The notes under the pieces were generated by a model. That model was given only the letters and a program-made list of their open reading frames with translations. It had not been told where the DNA came from and did no database searches. DNA of 64,000 nucleotides from Maribacter sp. 1_MG-2023 (GTDB lineage Bacteria > Bacteroidota > Bacteroidia > Flavobacteriales > Flavobacteriaceae). The stretch covers positions 62,001 through 126,000 of the forward strand of contig NZ_JAUOPN010000012.1 in assembly GCF_030547005.1 (NCBI RefSeq), given 5' to 3'. Of the stretch, positions 17,654 to 26,345 are shown one piece after another. Positions within the stretch are counted from its first letter, which is position 1, and each line of letters starts with the position of its first letter. The translations under genes were made by a program, and so were the position numbers.

Positions 17654-18865
17654 TTAAGTAGCTTCCCAACTCCTCCACCTATCCATCCCCTCTTGATACC
17701 ATTTATCACCTTTAATAAAAGATAAATTGTTATTACGTTCCACTTTAAATTCTATTGGTTGATTATATAATTGTCCGCTTTTCCAAGCATTAAAACAATT
17801 AATCAACGTTTCAATTTCCTCATCTTTGGTTAGGTCCATATCTAATTTATATAAATCTTGAACTAAAGGAATTATTGATGTTTCAGTTTGTTTATCATAA
17901 TGAATTAAGGGCGATAAGCGTATAATTTGCTCGTTAAGTAATTTGTTCGTAGCTACCTGTAAAAACATCATAGCAATATAGTTGGCCGTATCTGGTGGTT
18001 GGTATAAAATAGTTTTTGCTTGGTGTAATACCGTTTCTTTAAAGAAGTTGAATTGCGGTTTCCATTTAGAGAAAGCAAATTTCTTTCTTCTAAAAATTAG
18101 TGCAATCTGTTTCCAATCCCAAAAATTTTGTTTCGCTTCAGACGACATTAATGAATTACTGGTGCCTAGAGATATAATCTGAACCGTTTTTAAGTCTACA
18201 CCTAGTTTATGGGCTTCTATGATTCCGGCTAAAATAGGGTTATTGAATCCGCCTAGGGCACCATCCCATAACTCATAATATATTTCACTTTGCTTAGCTT
18301 TAAAACGTGCCGGAAAATCGAAATATTGAACAGGAGCATTAGATGAGCCGTTTATAGCTTGAGTTAATCTAACAGAATCATATCCTTCAGGATTTGTTGA
18401 AAACGATTTAAAGAATTTAGCTCTGTTATTTAATGCATCATACGTAGCAACCACTATTTTCAGTGATGCTTTGCCAATAAGATTTGGCAGCTCATCCATC
18501 TGAATTTTATCAATCTCTGGAAACAGATTTTCAAAAGCTTCCTTTTTTTTGGTAGCACTATATTTTGGTCCAAATCCTGCATTAAAAAGTCCCAAATAAT
18601 CCACAGGAAAATAACGATCTTTGAAAGAGTTCTTATGAAAAATTTGCTCTCTATTTTGCTTTTCTTTAAAAAGGGAGATTGCCTTATCTAGAGTATAGTT
18701 TTCTGCAAGAGCCGCTAACACAATACTTCCGCCCGAATTGGCTATAACGAGGTCAAACTTTTTTAATATTTCGCGACCTTCAATATTACCATATCTATCT
18801 TTTAGGGTAAGTAGTTGAATAATAGCCCAGCTTCCGCCGCCATCTAACGATAGAATTTTATACAT
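17654..18865 (-). CDS. Patatin-like phospholipase/acylhydrolase
   Basis: 403 residues, longer than RssA-type patatins. The oxyanion loop is DGGG at residues 8-11, the Ser nucleophile is Ser44 in ANSGGS (a variant of GxSxG with Ala at the first place), and the catalytic Asp is Asp201 in DGALGG (DGA type). It should be a cytoplasmic lipid acylhydrolase on membrane phospholipids (family knowledge). No cyclic-nucleotide synthase gene is nearby, so a CBASS effector role is not supported. A degenerate copy of its last third lies about 0.8 kb downstream. Confidence 0.85.
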   Translation of the reverse strand: MYKILSLDGGGSWAIIQLLTLKDRYGNIEGREILKKFDLVIANSGGSIVLAALAENYTLDKAISLFKEKQNREQIFHKNSFKDRYFPVDYLGLFNAGFGPKYSATKKKEAFENLFPEIDKIQMDELPNLIGKASLKIVVATYDALNNRAKFFKSFSTNPEGYDSVRLTQAINGSSNAPVQYFDFPARFKAKQSEIYYELWDGALGGFNNPILAGIIEAHKLGVDLKTVQIISLGTSNSLMSSEAKQNFWDWKQIALIFRRKKFAFSKWKPQFNFFKETVLHQAKTILYQPPDTANYIAMMFLQVATNKLLNEQIIRLSPLIHYDKQTETSIIPLVQDLYKLDMDLTKDEEIETLINCFNAWKSGQLYNQPIEFKVERNNNLSFIKGDKWYQEGMDRWRSWEAT

Positions 18866-19065
18866 TTAGTATAGTTATTTAGAATAACAAGTTAAGAGAT
18901 TCAATATAAAATTGAAAAGGACGGGGAACTACCTATATACTACTTCTTAAAGTTATAGAAATAAGAAATACCATGTTTGCAGAATGTGCTTAGTTTTTAT
19001 AAGGATATTATGTTTTTTTAATTACTATTTCTGCCTTACAAATTAAAGTTCTGTTAATAAAAAAG

Positions 19066-19079
19066 AATGAACGTTCATT
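19066..19079 (+). promoter_or_regulatory. TetR-type operator, perfect 14-bp palindrome
   Basis: AATGAACGTTCATT is its own reverse complement. It ends 5 bases before the -7 element at 19085 and 31 bases before the tetR ATG, the position expected of an autorepressor site. A one-base variant occurs at 40031. Confidence 0.75.
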
Positions 19080-19084
19080 TTCTA

Positions 19085-19092
19085 TATCTTTG
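19085..19092 (+). promoter_or_regulatory. -7 promoter element of the tetR operon
   Basis: TATCTTTG matches TAnnTTTG. It includes the alternative TTG start at 19090, so the ATG at 19111 is the likely start. Confidence 0.6.
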
Positions 19093-19110
19093 TACTCTGA
19101 AATAATAAAA

Positions 19111-19695
19111 ATGGCAGCACTTCAAAAAAGTATAGACAAACGAAACGCATTGATAAATGCCACTATAGAATTGGTAAACAATGACGGTTTTCATGCGACA
19201 CCCATGAGCAAGATTGCAAAAATGGCATGTGTCTCTCCGGCGACTATATATCTCTATTTTGAAAATAAGCAAGATCTAGTGAACAAGACCTATATCGAAG
19301 TTAAGACTAGCTACACAGCCTATGCATTTGCTACTTATAATGAGACTATGTCTGTTGAAGAAGGTTTTGAAGTAATTTGGAAACGTATTGCGGAGTTTAA
19401 ACTTAAAGAAAGTGCTAATGCAATGTTTCTTGCACAATGCGATAATACACCGATGATAGATGAAGAAAGCAGACAAGAGGGTATTAAGCATTTACAGCCT
19501 TTGCTCGATTTGTGGGCGCGTGGTAAAAAAGAAGGCATTATAAAGCCTTTATCAGATTATATGCTGTATGCTTATTCAATTAACCCGCTTTCTTTTCTAA
19601 TGATTACGCAAATTCGCGGTTCGGTAAAAATGGATAAAGAAGAATTAGAACAAGCATATCAAGCAGCTTGGAGCAGTATTAAGGTATGTGAATAA
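19111..19695 (+). CDS. TetR/AcrR-family transcription regulator
   Basis: About 194 residues from the ATG at 19111. The N-terminal helix-turn-helix is typical: NATIELVNNDGFHATPMSKIAKMACVSPATIYLYFENKQDLVN covers residues about 10-52, given here only as landmarks: GFHATPMSKIA, then VSPATIYLYF. The C-terminal ligand domain is all-helical and not conserved enough to name a ligand. It heads an operon with a TIP30-like reductase, a nitroreductase and a YqhD-like aldehyde reductase, so it probably senses an electrophile, aldehyde or quinone (inference). The palindromes at 19066 and 40031 suggest autoregulation and a second target operon. Confidence 0.9.
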   Translation: MAALQKSIDKRNALINATIELVNNDGFHATPMSKIAKMACVSPATIYLYFENKQDLVNKTYIEVKTSYTAYAFATYNETMSVEEGFEVIWKRIAEFKLKESANAMFLAQCDNTPMIDEESRQEGIKHLQPLLDLWARGKKEGIIKPLSDYMLYAYSINPLSFLMITQIRGSVKMDKEELEQAYQAAWSSIKVCE

Positions 19696-19696
19696 G

Positions 19697-20368
19697 ATGA
19701 AAAAGACGGCAATTATATTAGGGGCATCGGGTTTAACAGGTGGGTTATTATTAGAAAAACTACTTATCGATGACAGGTACGAAACGATTAAATTATTTTC
19801 TAGATCGAGAATAGAAGGGCTACCAATCAAAGTGCAACAGTACATTGGTAATCTTTTGGAGTTAGAAAAATTCAAAAATGAATTTACGGCAGATGAAGTG
19901 TATTGTTGTATAGGCACCACAGCCAAAAAGACGCCAGATAAAACAATGTATAAAAACATTGATTATGGTATACCTGTAGCTGCAGCGACATTAGCTAAAG
20001 AAAACGGTATCCCAACTTATTTAGTAGTGTCTGCAATGGGAGCCAATAAAAAAAGTAGTGTGTTCTATAACAGAACTAAGGGAGAAATGGAGCAAGATGT
20101 TGTCAACCAAGGCATTCCAAATACTTCAATACTAAGACCCTCATTAATTGGAGGTGATAGAGAAGAACAAAGGGTTTTAGAAAAAATAGGCCTGGTACTA
20201 TTCAAAGTTATTCAGCCGCTATTTATTGGTACACTGAAAAAGTATAAAATTATCAATGCAGAAAGCATTGCTCAGGCAATGTTGAATTTAGCAAATACAA
20301 CGAGTAATACCGATGTTATCATAACATCAAACGATATAGAACAATTAGCAAAACGTAACTTAAAATAA
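19697..20368 (+). CDS. NAD(P)-binding Rossmann protein, TIP30/HTATIP2-like oxidoreductase
   Basis: About 223 residues from the ATG at 19697, one base after the tetR stop. The GASGLTGG dinucleotide loop at the N-terminus, the CCIGTT segment near 75 and the SAMGA...YNRTKGEME stretch near 118-137 are characteristic of the atypical SDR branch with human TIP30 and flavobacterial relatives. Probable NADPH-dependent reductase or redox sensor; substrate unknown. Second gene of the tetR operon. Confidence 0.85.
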   Translation: MKKTAIILGASGLTGGLLLEKLLIDDRYETIKLFSRSRIEGLPIKVQQYIGNLLELEKFKNEFTADEVYCCIGTTAKKTPDKTMYKNIDYGIPVAAATLAKENGIPTYLVVSAMGANKKSSVFYNRTKGEMEQDVVNQGIPNTSILRPSLIGGDREEQRVLEKIGLVLFKVIQPLFIGTLKKYKIINAESIAQAMLNLANTTSNTDVIITSNDIEQLAKRNLK

Positions 20369-20378
20369 AAAGATTAAA

Positions 20379-21011
20379 ATGGAATTATTAGATAAATTAA
20401 ATTGGAGATATGCCGCTAAGGCAATGAACGGAGAAAAGGTAGCTGAAGAAAAAGTAGAACGTATTTTAGAGGCAGCTCGCCTTGCTCCTACTTCTAGTGG
20501 GTTACAACCGTTTGAAATTATAGTGGTTAAAAATCAAGATATCAAAGAACAGATTAGACCTGTAGCTTGGAACCAGTCTATGATTACAGATTGTTCTCAT
20601 CTACTGGTTTTTGCAGCTTGGGATAATTATACCGAAGATAGAATCAACTATATGTTCGATTTAACCAATGAAATTCGTGGTTTTAAAAACGAAGGATGGG
20701 AAAATTACCGAAAAATGTTGTTAGATATGTATCCTCAGAAAGATCCTGAAGAAAACTTTAATCATGCTGCAAAGCAAGCTTATATCGCATTTTCTCAATC
20801 GATCGTTGCTGCGGCATTTGAAGAAGTAGATGCTACACCTATAGAAGGTTTTGATCCAGCTGCTGTAGACAAAATTTTAGGCTTACGCGAAAAAGGATTG
20901 CGCAGTGCAGTGCTATTACCATTGGGGTATAGAAATGAAAGTGAAGATTGGTTGGTGAATTTAGTAAAGGTTAGAAAACCAATGGAAGATTTGGTAACTG
21001 TTATTGAATAA
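20379..21011 (+). CDS. Nitroreductase-family NAD(P)H oxidoreductase (NfsB-like)
   Basis: 210 residues. The LNWRYAAKAMNG start, the ARLAPTSSGLQPFE flavin segment near 30-43, and the GLREKGLRSAVLLPLGYR end near 167-184 are those of the NfsB/YdgI group. FMN-dependent two-electron reduction of quinones, nitro compounds or other electrophiles. It follows the TIP30-like gene by 10 bases in the tetR operon. Asp/Ala replacements near the usual substrate loop do not point to a specific substrate. Confidence 0.88.
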   Translation: MELLDKLNWRYAAKAMNGEKVAEEKVERILEAARLAPTSSGLQPFEIIVVKNQDIKEQIRPVAWNQSMITDCSHLLVFAAWDNYTEDRINYMFDLTNEIRGFKNEGWENYRKMLLDMYPQKDPEENFNHAAKQAYIAFSQSIVAAAFEEVDATPIEGFDPAAVDKILGLREKGLRSAVLLPLGYRNESEDWLVNLVKVRKPMEDLVTVIE

Positions 21012-21052
21012 GCGGTCATTAATGCAAGTGAACAATAAAAAATAAAAAGAAA

Positions 21053-22210
21053 ATGAATGATTTTGAATTTAAAAATCCGACTAAAATTATTTTTGGTAAG
21101 GATACGATAGATAAATTAAATCAAGAAATATCTGAAGATGCTAAAGTACTTATGCTCTACGGTGGTGGTAGTATTAAGAAAAACGGAATCTACGATCAAG
21201 TAATGACTTCATTGTCAGGCATTGAGGTAGTTGAATTTGGTGGTATACCTGCCAACCCTGAGTATGCAATTTTGTTGAAAGCTTTACAGCTTATTAAAGA
21301 TGAAAAAATCACTTATTTATTAGCAGTTGGTGGTGGTTCTGTAATTGACGGAACTAAATTTTTATCTGCAGCAGCAGTATATGATGGAGATACCCCATGG
21401 GATATTTTAACGAAAAACATTAGAACCAAAAAAGGTATGCCATTTGGTACCGTTTTAACTTTACCGGCAACAGGATCAGAAATGAATTCTGGTTCGGTTA
21501 TCACTAGAGCAGAGACTAAGGAAAAACTAGCTATGGGCGGACCAGGATTATTTCCTGAGTTTTCAATATTAGACCCTCAAGTAATAAAATCAATTCCTGA
21601 GCGTCAATTGGCAAACGGAATTACAGATGCTTTTACACATGTATTAGAACAGTACATGACTTACCCAATTGATGCATTGTTACAAGACAGGTTTGCGGAA
21701 AGTATTTTGCAAACGCTAATTGAAGTGGCACCTAAAGTATTAAAAGATCCAACGGACTATAAGCCAGCTGCAGATTTTATGTGGAGTTGTACTATGGCGT
21801 TGAACGGATTAATTCAAAAAGGAGTTCCGGGCGACTGGGCAGTACATATGATGGGTCATGAGTTAACGGCATTATTCGGTATTGATCATGCACGTACTTT
21901 AGCTGTAATCGCACCAAGTCACTATAAGTACAATTTTGAGGCTAAAAAAGAAAAATTATCGCAGTACGGTGAACGTGTTTGGAATATTACCGAAGGTAGT
22001 ATAGACGACAAGGCATATGCTGCAATAGAGAAAACCGAGGCATTCTTTCATGAATTAGGTATCGATACCAAGTTGTCAGATTATACCAAAGATTATGAAG
22101 GTACTGCCGAAGAAATTGCAAAACGTTTTACAAACCGTGGATGGAAATTAGGTGAGCGTCAATCTTTAATGCCTGAAGATGCGCAGAAGATTGTGAAAAT
22201 GGCTTACTAA
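21053..22210 (+). CDS. yqhD: Iron-type alcohol dehydrogenase, YqhD-like NADPH aldehyde reductase
   Basis: 385 residues, the size of E. coli YqhD. The FKNPTKIIFG start, the nucleotide-binding GGGSVIDG near 95-102, the metal-ligand region DAFTHVLEQYM near 191-201, and HELTALFGIDHARTLA near 266-281 match YqhD closely, including the QYGERVWNI segment. It reduces short and lipid-peroxidation-derived aldehydes to alcohols with NADPH (known for YqhD). Last gene of the tetR operon, followed by a terminator. The symbol is used by similarity. Confidence 0.88.
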   Translation: MNDFEFKNPTKIIFGKDTIDKLNQEISEDAKVLMLYGGGSIKKNGIYDQVMTSLSGIEVVEFGGIPANPEYAILLKALQLIKDEKITYLLAVGGGSVIDGTKFLSAAAVYDGDTPWDILTKNIRTKKGMPFGTVLTLPATGSEMNSGSVITRAETKEKLAMGGPGLFPEFSILDPQVIKSIPERQLANGITDAFTHVLEQYMTYPIDALLQDRFAESILQTLIEVAPKVLKDPTDYKPAADFMWSCTMALNGLIQKGVPGDWAVHMMGHELTALFGIDHARTLAVIAPSHYKYNFEAKKEKLSQYGERVWNITEGSIDDKAYAAIEKTEAFFHELGIDTKLSDYTKDYEGTAEEIAKRFTNRGWKLGERQSLMPEDAQKIVKMAY

Positions 22211-22229
22211 GCTAAATAGATTTTTTTTT

Positions 22230-22264
22230 AAAGGGCTGTCTAATTTTAGACAGTCCTTTTTTTA
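22230..22264 (+). terminator. Terminator of the tetR-yqhD operon
   Basis: AAAGGGCTGTCT pairs with AGACAGTCCTTT (one G-T pair), followed by a run of T. Confidence 0.8.
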
Positions 22265-22349
22265 TCTACGGCTGTGCCAATTACAAATAGAATTTGATTT
22301 TGAATTCTGGAAGGAAGAACAGTCAAAAACCAATATCTTCGCGCGCATT

Positions 22350-23249
22350 ATGTGGATGTACCTCGGACTTTTAGCAGCGCTTTTTTTAGGATTACACAAC
22401 TTATGTAAGAAACATGCAGTACAAGGCAATGATGCTTTTTCTGTTTTACTAGGTACTTTGATAACAGGTTTTTTATTGTTTTTACCCTTGTTTTTTGGTT
22501 CTAAATATTATCCGGAGGAATTACAGGCATTAGAATTATTTGTATCCGATATTTCATTGAAAACACATGGCTTTATCATAATCAAATCTATGATTATGGC
22601 ATCATCATGGGTATTGGCTTATCAAGCTTTAAAGCATTTACCAATTACCATTGTAACACCAATACGTTCTGCTGGTCCGTTTTTCACTTTTATCGGTGCG
22701 ATTTTAATATATCAAGAGCGCCCTAATTTTTTGCAGTGGATCGGCTTCTTTTTAATTATATTTTCTGTTTTTCTATATTCCAAAATCGGAAAAAAAGAAG
22801 GCATAAACTTTAAGAACAATAAGTGGATATTTGCCATCATAGGAGCTACCTTTTTAGGGGCTTCAAGTGGCTTGTACGACAAGTTTTTAATACAAAGTTT
22901 AGCGTTGAACCCACCTACCCTGCAATTTTGGTTCTGTACCTATACTATGTTAATTATTGGTATGGTAGTACTTATTACACGTTCCACAAACCCGAATTTA
23001 AAAGGCTCTTTTAAATGGCGATGGACCATACCAATGGTGGGTATATTATTGCAAACTGCAGACTACTTCTATTTTAAAGCGTTACAAGATCCAGATGCAT
23101 TGATTATGTTGTTATCTGCTATTAAGCGAAGCCAAATATTGATTGCTGTAGTCGTTGGTGGTTTTATCTTCAAAGAACACAACAAACGTAAAAAGCTCGT
23201 ACCTCTAGCAGGTATTATGCTTGGTGTCTTTCTTATTCTTTATTCATAA
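22350..23249 (+). CDS. EamA/DMT-superfamily transporter
   Basis: 299 residues with ten hydrophobic helices arranged as two EamA repeats (about 1-145 and 155-299). Pro and Gly-rich helix ends such as ITIVTPIRSAGPFF near residues 103-116 are typical of the drug/metabolite transporter group. An inner-membrane efflux or metabolite carrier; the substrate cannot be inferred. Single gene. Confidence 0.85.
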   Translation: MWMYLGLLAALFLGLHNLCKKHAVQGNDAFSVLLGTLITGFLLFLPLFFGSKYYPEELQALELFVSDISLKTHGFIIIKSMIMASSWVLAYQALKHLPITIVTPIRSAGPFFTFIGAILIYQERPNFLQWIGFFLIIFSVFLYSKIGKKEGINFKNNKWIFAIIGATFLGASSGLYDKFLIQSLALNPPTLQFWFCTYTMLIIGMVVLITRSTNPNLKGSFKWRWTIPMVGILLQTADYFYFKALQDPDALIMLLSAIKRSQILIAVVVGGFIFKEHNKRKKLVPLAGIMLGVFLILYS

Positions 23250-23317
23250 GAAATTGTATTGCTTTCTTGTTATAAGAAATTAGAGCGCTATAATACGGTA
23301 AGCCCGTTGGTAGGCTG

Positions 23318-23325
23318 TATCTTTG
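23318..23325 (+). promoter_or_regulatory. -7 promoter element of the degenerate helicase gene
   Basis: TATCTTTG, 46 bases before the ATG; a TTGG lies upstream but at shorter than usual spacing. Confidence 0.45.
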
Positions 23326-23371
23326 CAAACTTATATATTCTTAATAAACGTAGAATTTTATAAAACATATT

Positions 23372-23983
23372 ATGTCTTTTAAAAAACTGAATCCATACAT
23401 ACTTGAAACTTTAGAAGAGTTTTCTATAGAAGAACCAACAGCATTTCAAAAGAAAAGTATTCCTATTATAAAAAGCGGTGCAAATGTATATTGTACGGCA
23501 GCAAAGGACAGTGGCAAAACAACCACCTTGATTTTGACAACCTTACAAAAATTAAAATGTAAGGCAGAAGGTAATGCACCTAGAGCTGTTGTAGTAGTTC
23601 AGAATAAAGAAAAAGTACTTGAACTTTATGATGAATTTTTGAGGTATACCAAATACTGTTCGTTACGTGTATATGCAAGTTATAAAGAGCTACATATAGA
23701 CATTCAAAAATCAGAAATATTTGAAGGTATAGATATATTGATTACGACCCCTACTACCCTACACAAATTGTTTTTATTAAATGGTGTAAGTACTTCACAA
23801 TTAAAAATATGTAGTATTGATGATGGTGACTTTTTAATCCAGAAATCAGACTACACAGCAATGATTACTGTTGCACAGAGTATTATGAAATGCCAATATG
23901 TGATATATTCAGAAAAAATGCACCCTAAATTAGAACGTTTTGAAGATTATTTCATGGAACGTGCCAGTCATGTGAAGTTATAA
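23372..23983 (+). CDS. One-domain, degenerate DEAD-box helicase-like protein
   Basis: 203 residues covering only the first RecA-like domain of a DEAD-box helicase. The Q motif (EEPTAFQ, residues 20-26) and a changed Walker A (AAKDSGKTT, 43-51) are present, but motif Ib is TPTTL instead of TPGR, motif II is SIDDGD (148-153) instead of DEAD, and SAT is absent. The second RecA domain is missing, with no trace downstream before the convergent patatin gene. The frame is intact and has a promoter, so it may be a maintained pseudo-helicase rather than a fresh truncation. ATP binding is possible, RNA unwinding is not expected. Confidence 0.8.
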   Translation: MSFKKLNPYILETLEEFSIEEPTAFQKKSIPIIKSGANVYCTAAKDSGKTTTLILTTLQKLKCKAEGNAPRAVVVVQNKEKVLELYDEFLRYTKYCSLRVYASYKELHIDIQKSEIFEGIDILITTPTTLHKLFLLNGVSTSQLKICSIDDGDFLIQKSDYTAMITVAQSIMKCQYVIYSEKMHPKLERFEDYFMERASHVKL

Positions 23984-23994
23984 AATAAGCTTTA

Positions 23995-24762
23995 TTATTT
24001 CTTTGAATACCCCTGTTTCTTTAGTGCATCAATAGTGCTATTATAGCCAATATCAAAAATGGCATCTATAGACCTCATATCAAATGTAGCATATTCACAA
24101 AGCTCTTCTGGTGATATGATTAGTTCACATTCTGGAAACTTAGCAATCGATTCAGAGGCAGATTTTATTTTATAGGCTCTGTCTAAAACATTATAAGAAT
24201 GTTTTAAGTCCTTTATTTTAATAGCCTTTAGAGCATTTACATAGCTACCGATTATTTTGTCGCATGATGGTTTTAAAGGTTCAATAGGAAAATTGTTTAA
24301 CACACCACCATCTACATAGAATGATCCATCAATATTAATTGGAGAAAAAACACCAGGGAAAGTTGCAGAAGCAAGCACAGGTTTTATTAATTCTCCTTTT
24401 TTAAAAATCTTTAATTCGCCTTTAATAATATCGGTAGCCGTAATAAATAATTCTTTAGGTAATGATTCAAAAGAATCATGAGGAAAGAATTTTTTAAACT
24501 CATCATAAAACTTCTCGGTGTCTAAAAATCCGGGTTTATTACGAGCGAATTTCTTGGCATGAAAAATCGGGATTACTTTAAAGAACTCTAAAATATCTTC
24601 CCATTTTACTCCGCCGGCATATAAGGCACCAACAATAGCACCTGCACTTGTGCCAGATATATGAGTTGCATAAACACTATGCTCTTCTAAGGCTTTGATT
24701 ACACCTATATGGGCTACTCCCCTAATGCCTCCGCCTGATAGTACTAATCCGGTATTTATCAT
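23995..24762 (-). CDS. Patatin-like phospholipase, RssA/YchK type
   Basis: 255 residues, compact patatin. Oxyanion loop SGGGIRG at residues 9-15, catalytic Ser39 in GTSAG, catalytic Asp151 in DGG. All active residues are intact, unlike the variant motifs of the longer patatin at 17.7 kb. Likely cytoplasmic lipase/acylhydrolase. It lies 30 bases after the DUF6134 gene and is probably cotranscribed. Convergent with the degenerate helicase gene. Confidence 0.9.
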   Translation of the reverse strand: MINTGLVLSGGGIRGVAHIGVIKALEEHSVYATHISGTSAGAIVGALYAGGVKWEDILEFFKVIPIFHAKKFARNKPGFLDTEKFYDEFKKFFPHDSFESLPKELFITATDIIKGELKIFKKGELIKPVLASATFPGVFSPINIDGSFYVDGGVLNNFPIEPLKPSCDKIIGSYVNALKAIKIKDLKHSYNVLDRAYKIKSASESIAKFPECELIISPEELCEYATFDMRSIDAIFDIGYNSTIDALKKQGYSKK

Positions 24763-24792
24763 AATTTATGTTCTTATTACCTTTTAAAATAA

Positions 24793-25410
24793 TCATTTTT
24801 GAGCAATAATGTCAAATTTTATTAATCCTCCATTAATTTCAGCCTTTTCTAAAAAGCCATTTTTATAGTAGTAAATATTCTCATGATTTTTAGAATTTAT
24901 CTTTTTATAGGAATGATTGCCTAAAGGTATGATAGTGTTAAAACTTCCGTCTTGTTCAGAATAACATCGCTTGACATTTATAGGTTCATCAAAATATAGC
25001 AATATGGTGGCGTAGTTGATATCCTCTTCTACCACTAATTCATTTTTGTCATTCTTAGATATTTGGTAATAATCAATTTCCCAATTGGTAAGAATATCGG
25101 CATAGGGTTTATCATTAACATCTATAAGTACGTTTGCCCTTTTTAATTTATCATTTTCATAGGTAACATTATATAAATAATTTACATCTATTTCTTTGAT
25201 GATCCTTGTGTTTATAGTAGTTACACTTTGGTAATGAACTTTAGAATCTTTAATGGTCTTTGATGCCTTTAAACTACCGATCACATTGTCTTTATGTATA
25301 ATATCAAAGTAAAATGTATTTTTTATTGGCGCTACGTCTTTATCTGAAAAACCAACAGTACCTAAAAAAAGAAGTGCAAAAGCTATAACAAATTGATTAA
25401 TTGGAGGCAT
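24793..25410 (-). CDS. DUF6134-family secreted protein
   Basis: 205 residues with an N-terminal hydrophobic signal (about 1-22). The body is beta-rich with the repeated layout of DUF6134: a FDIIHKDNVIGSLKASKT start, a long run of strands carrying Tyr and Asn, and a conserved end in which lipid-carrier-like strands close the fold. Periplasmic, function unknown; a lipid or apolar ligand carrier is conceivable, given the adjacent patatin (inference). Confidence 0.7.
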   Translation of the reverse strand: MPPINQFVIAFALLFLGTVGFSDKDVAPIKNTFYFDIIHKDNVIGSLKASKTIKDSKVHYQSVTTINTRIIKEIDVNYLYNVTYENDKLKRANVLIDVNDKPYADILTNWEIDYYQISKNDKNELVVEEDINYATILLYFDEPINVKRCYSEQDGSFNTIIPLGNHSYKKINSKNHENIYYYKNGFLEKAEINGGLIKFDIIAQK

Positions 25411-25520
25411 CTTAAAATGTTTAATAAATTTAGAAATGTATTCCGGGAACCAATGTAAAAGTAAGTAATTCGGTTTTTCTTGAACCTAACCAATATCATG
25501 TTTTATAGATTGAAATAAAA

Positions 25521-25552
25521 AAAAGGCTTACGAAGTAATTCGTAAGCCTTTT
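25521..25552 (-). terminator. Terminator after the DUF6515 gene
   Basis: Perfect 14-bp stem AAAAGGCTTACGAA / TTCGTAAGCCTTTT with a 4-base loop, and a T run on the minus strand. Confidence 0.85.
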
Positions 25553-25575
25553 CATTTTTAAAACTAAATTATATG

Positions 25576-26166
25576 TTACTCCATATCAATGATCCCAACC
25601 ACTTCATAAGCTCTAGAACCATCTATTTGTACTTTTTCATAAAGTATATTAGAATATTCATAATATGTTAAGCCGTCAATAGTTACTTTTTCATATCCAT
25701 CTGGTAATTCGTAAACAATAGTTCCTATTTCAGGATCTACGACTTCGTACCCAGCATTTGATTCTACGTAGAAGGTACCACCAACATTAAAGTATAAATG
25801 ATTGTTGTAATTGATTCTTGCATAATTTGGAGGTAAGTTATTTATTCTAAACCCAATCTTAGGTGCAATTGCAATATATCTACCTCGAGATTGCGTGTAA
25901 TACCTGTTATTAGCGTAGTAGTAATTTTGACCATTATGTTTAACAACACTTCTATTTGGTACATTTCTAACCGAAACTACTTTTTTAGTAGGCGTTCTAT
26001 ATTGAACTTTTTTACTAGAAACTCTTCCTGGTGTTTTAGTAACAGTTGTAGTTCTTGTAGTTGTTGTTTTTGTTGCTGTTCTTTTACGTGTTTGTGCTGT
26101 GCTAGGTAAAGCAAAAGCTATTAGAAATAAACCTAGTACTGCGTATGTTTTAGTATTTGTTATCAT
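25576..26166 (-). CDS. DUF6515-family exported protein
   Basis: 196 residues. Signal peptide about 1-24 (cleavage near STAQ). A basic Thr/Arg/Lys-rich linker (TTTTRTTTVTK) follows to about residue 60. Residues 70-196 form tandem short units of the type NGQNYYYANNRYY and GLTYYEYSNILYE, each about 30-35 long, ending in PEIG/VVGI turns, as in DUF6515. Probably an envelope or extracellular protein; no enzyme motif. Confidence 0.75.
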   Translation of the reverse strand: MITNTKTYAVLGLFLIAFALPSTAQTRKRTATKTTTTRTTTVTKTPGRVSSKKVQYRTPTKKVVSVRNVPNRSVVKHNGQNYYYANNRYYTQSRGRYIAIAPKIGFRINNLPPNYARINYNNHLYFNVGGTFYVESNAGYEVVDPEIGTIVYELPDGYEKVTIDGLTYYEYSNILYEKVQIDGSRAYEVVGIIDME

Positions 26167-26345
26167 TGTCTTGAATTTAAAAGGTTATACTTTTTTGCGT
26201 TCAGTACTTTGACATATGAATTAAATAATGGTTTAATCTACTATCCTACAATTAAATTAGAAATCGACGGGTAGGTAAATTTTATCTATGAATCTCGGGA
26301 TTCTATAGAAGTAGAAAATTTATTATTTAGATATAAAAATGGAAA

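Noticed and set aside
17654-18865. Patatin as a CBASS (CapV-type) phage-defence effector
   Set aside because: No CD-NTase, Cap2/Cap3 or other defence gene is nearby; the neighbours are secreted proteins and a TetR operon.
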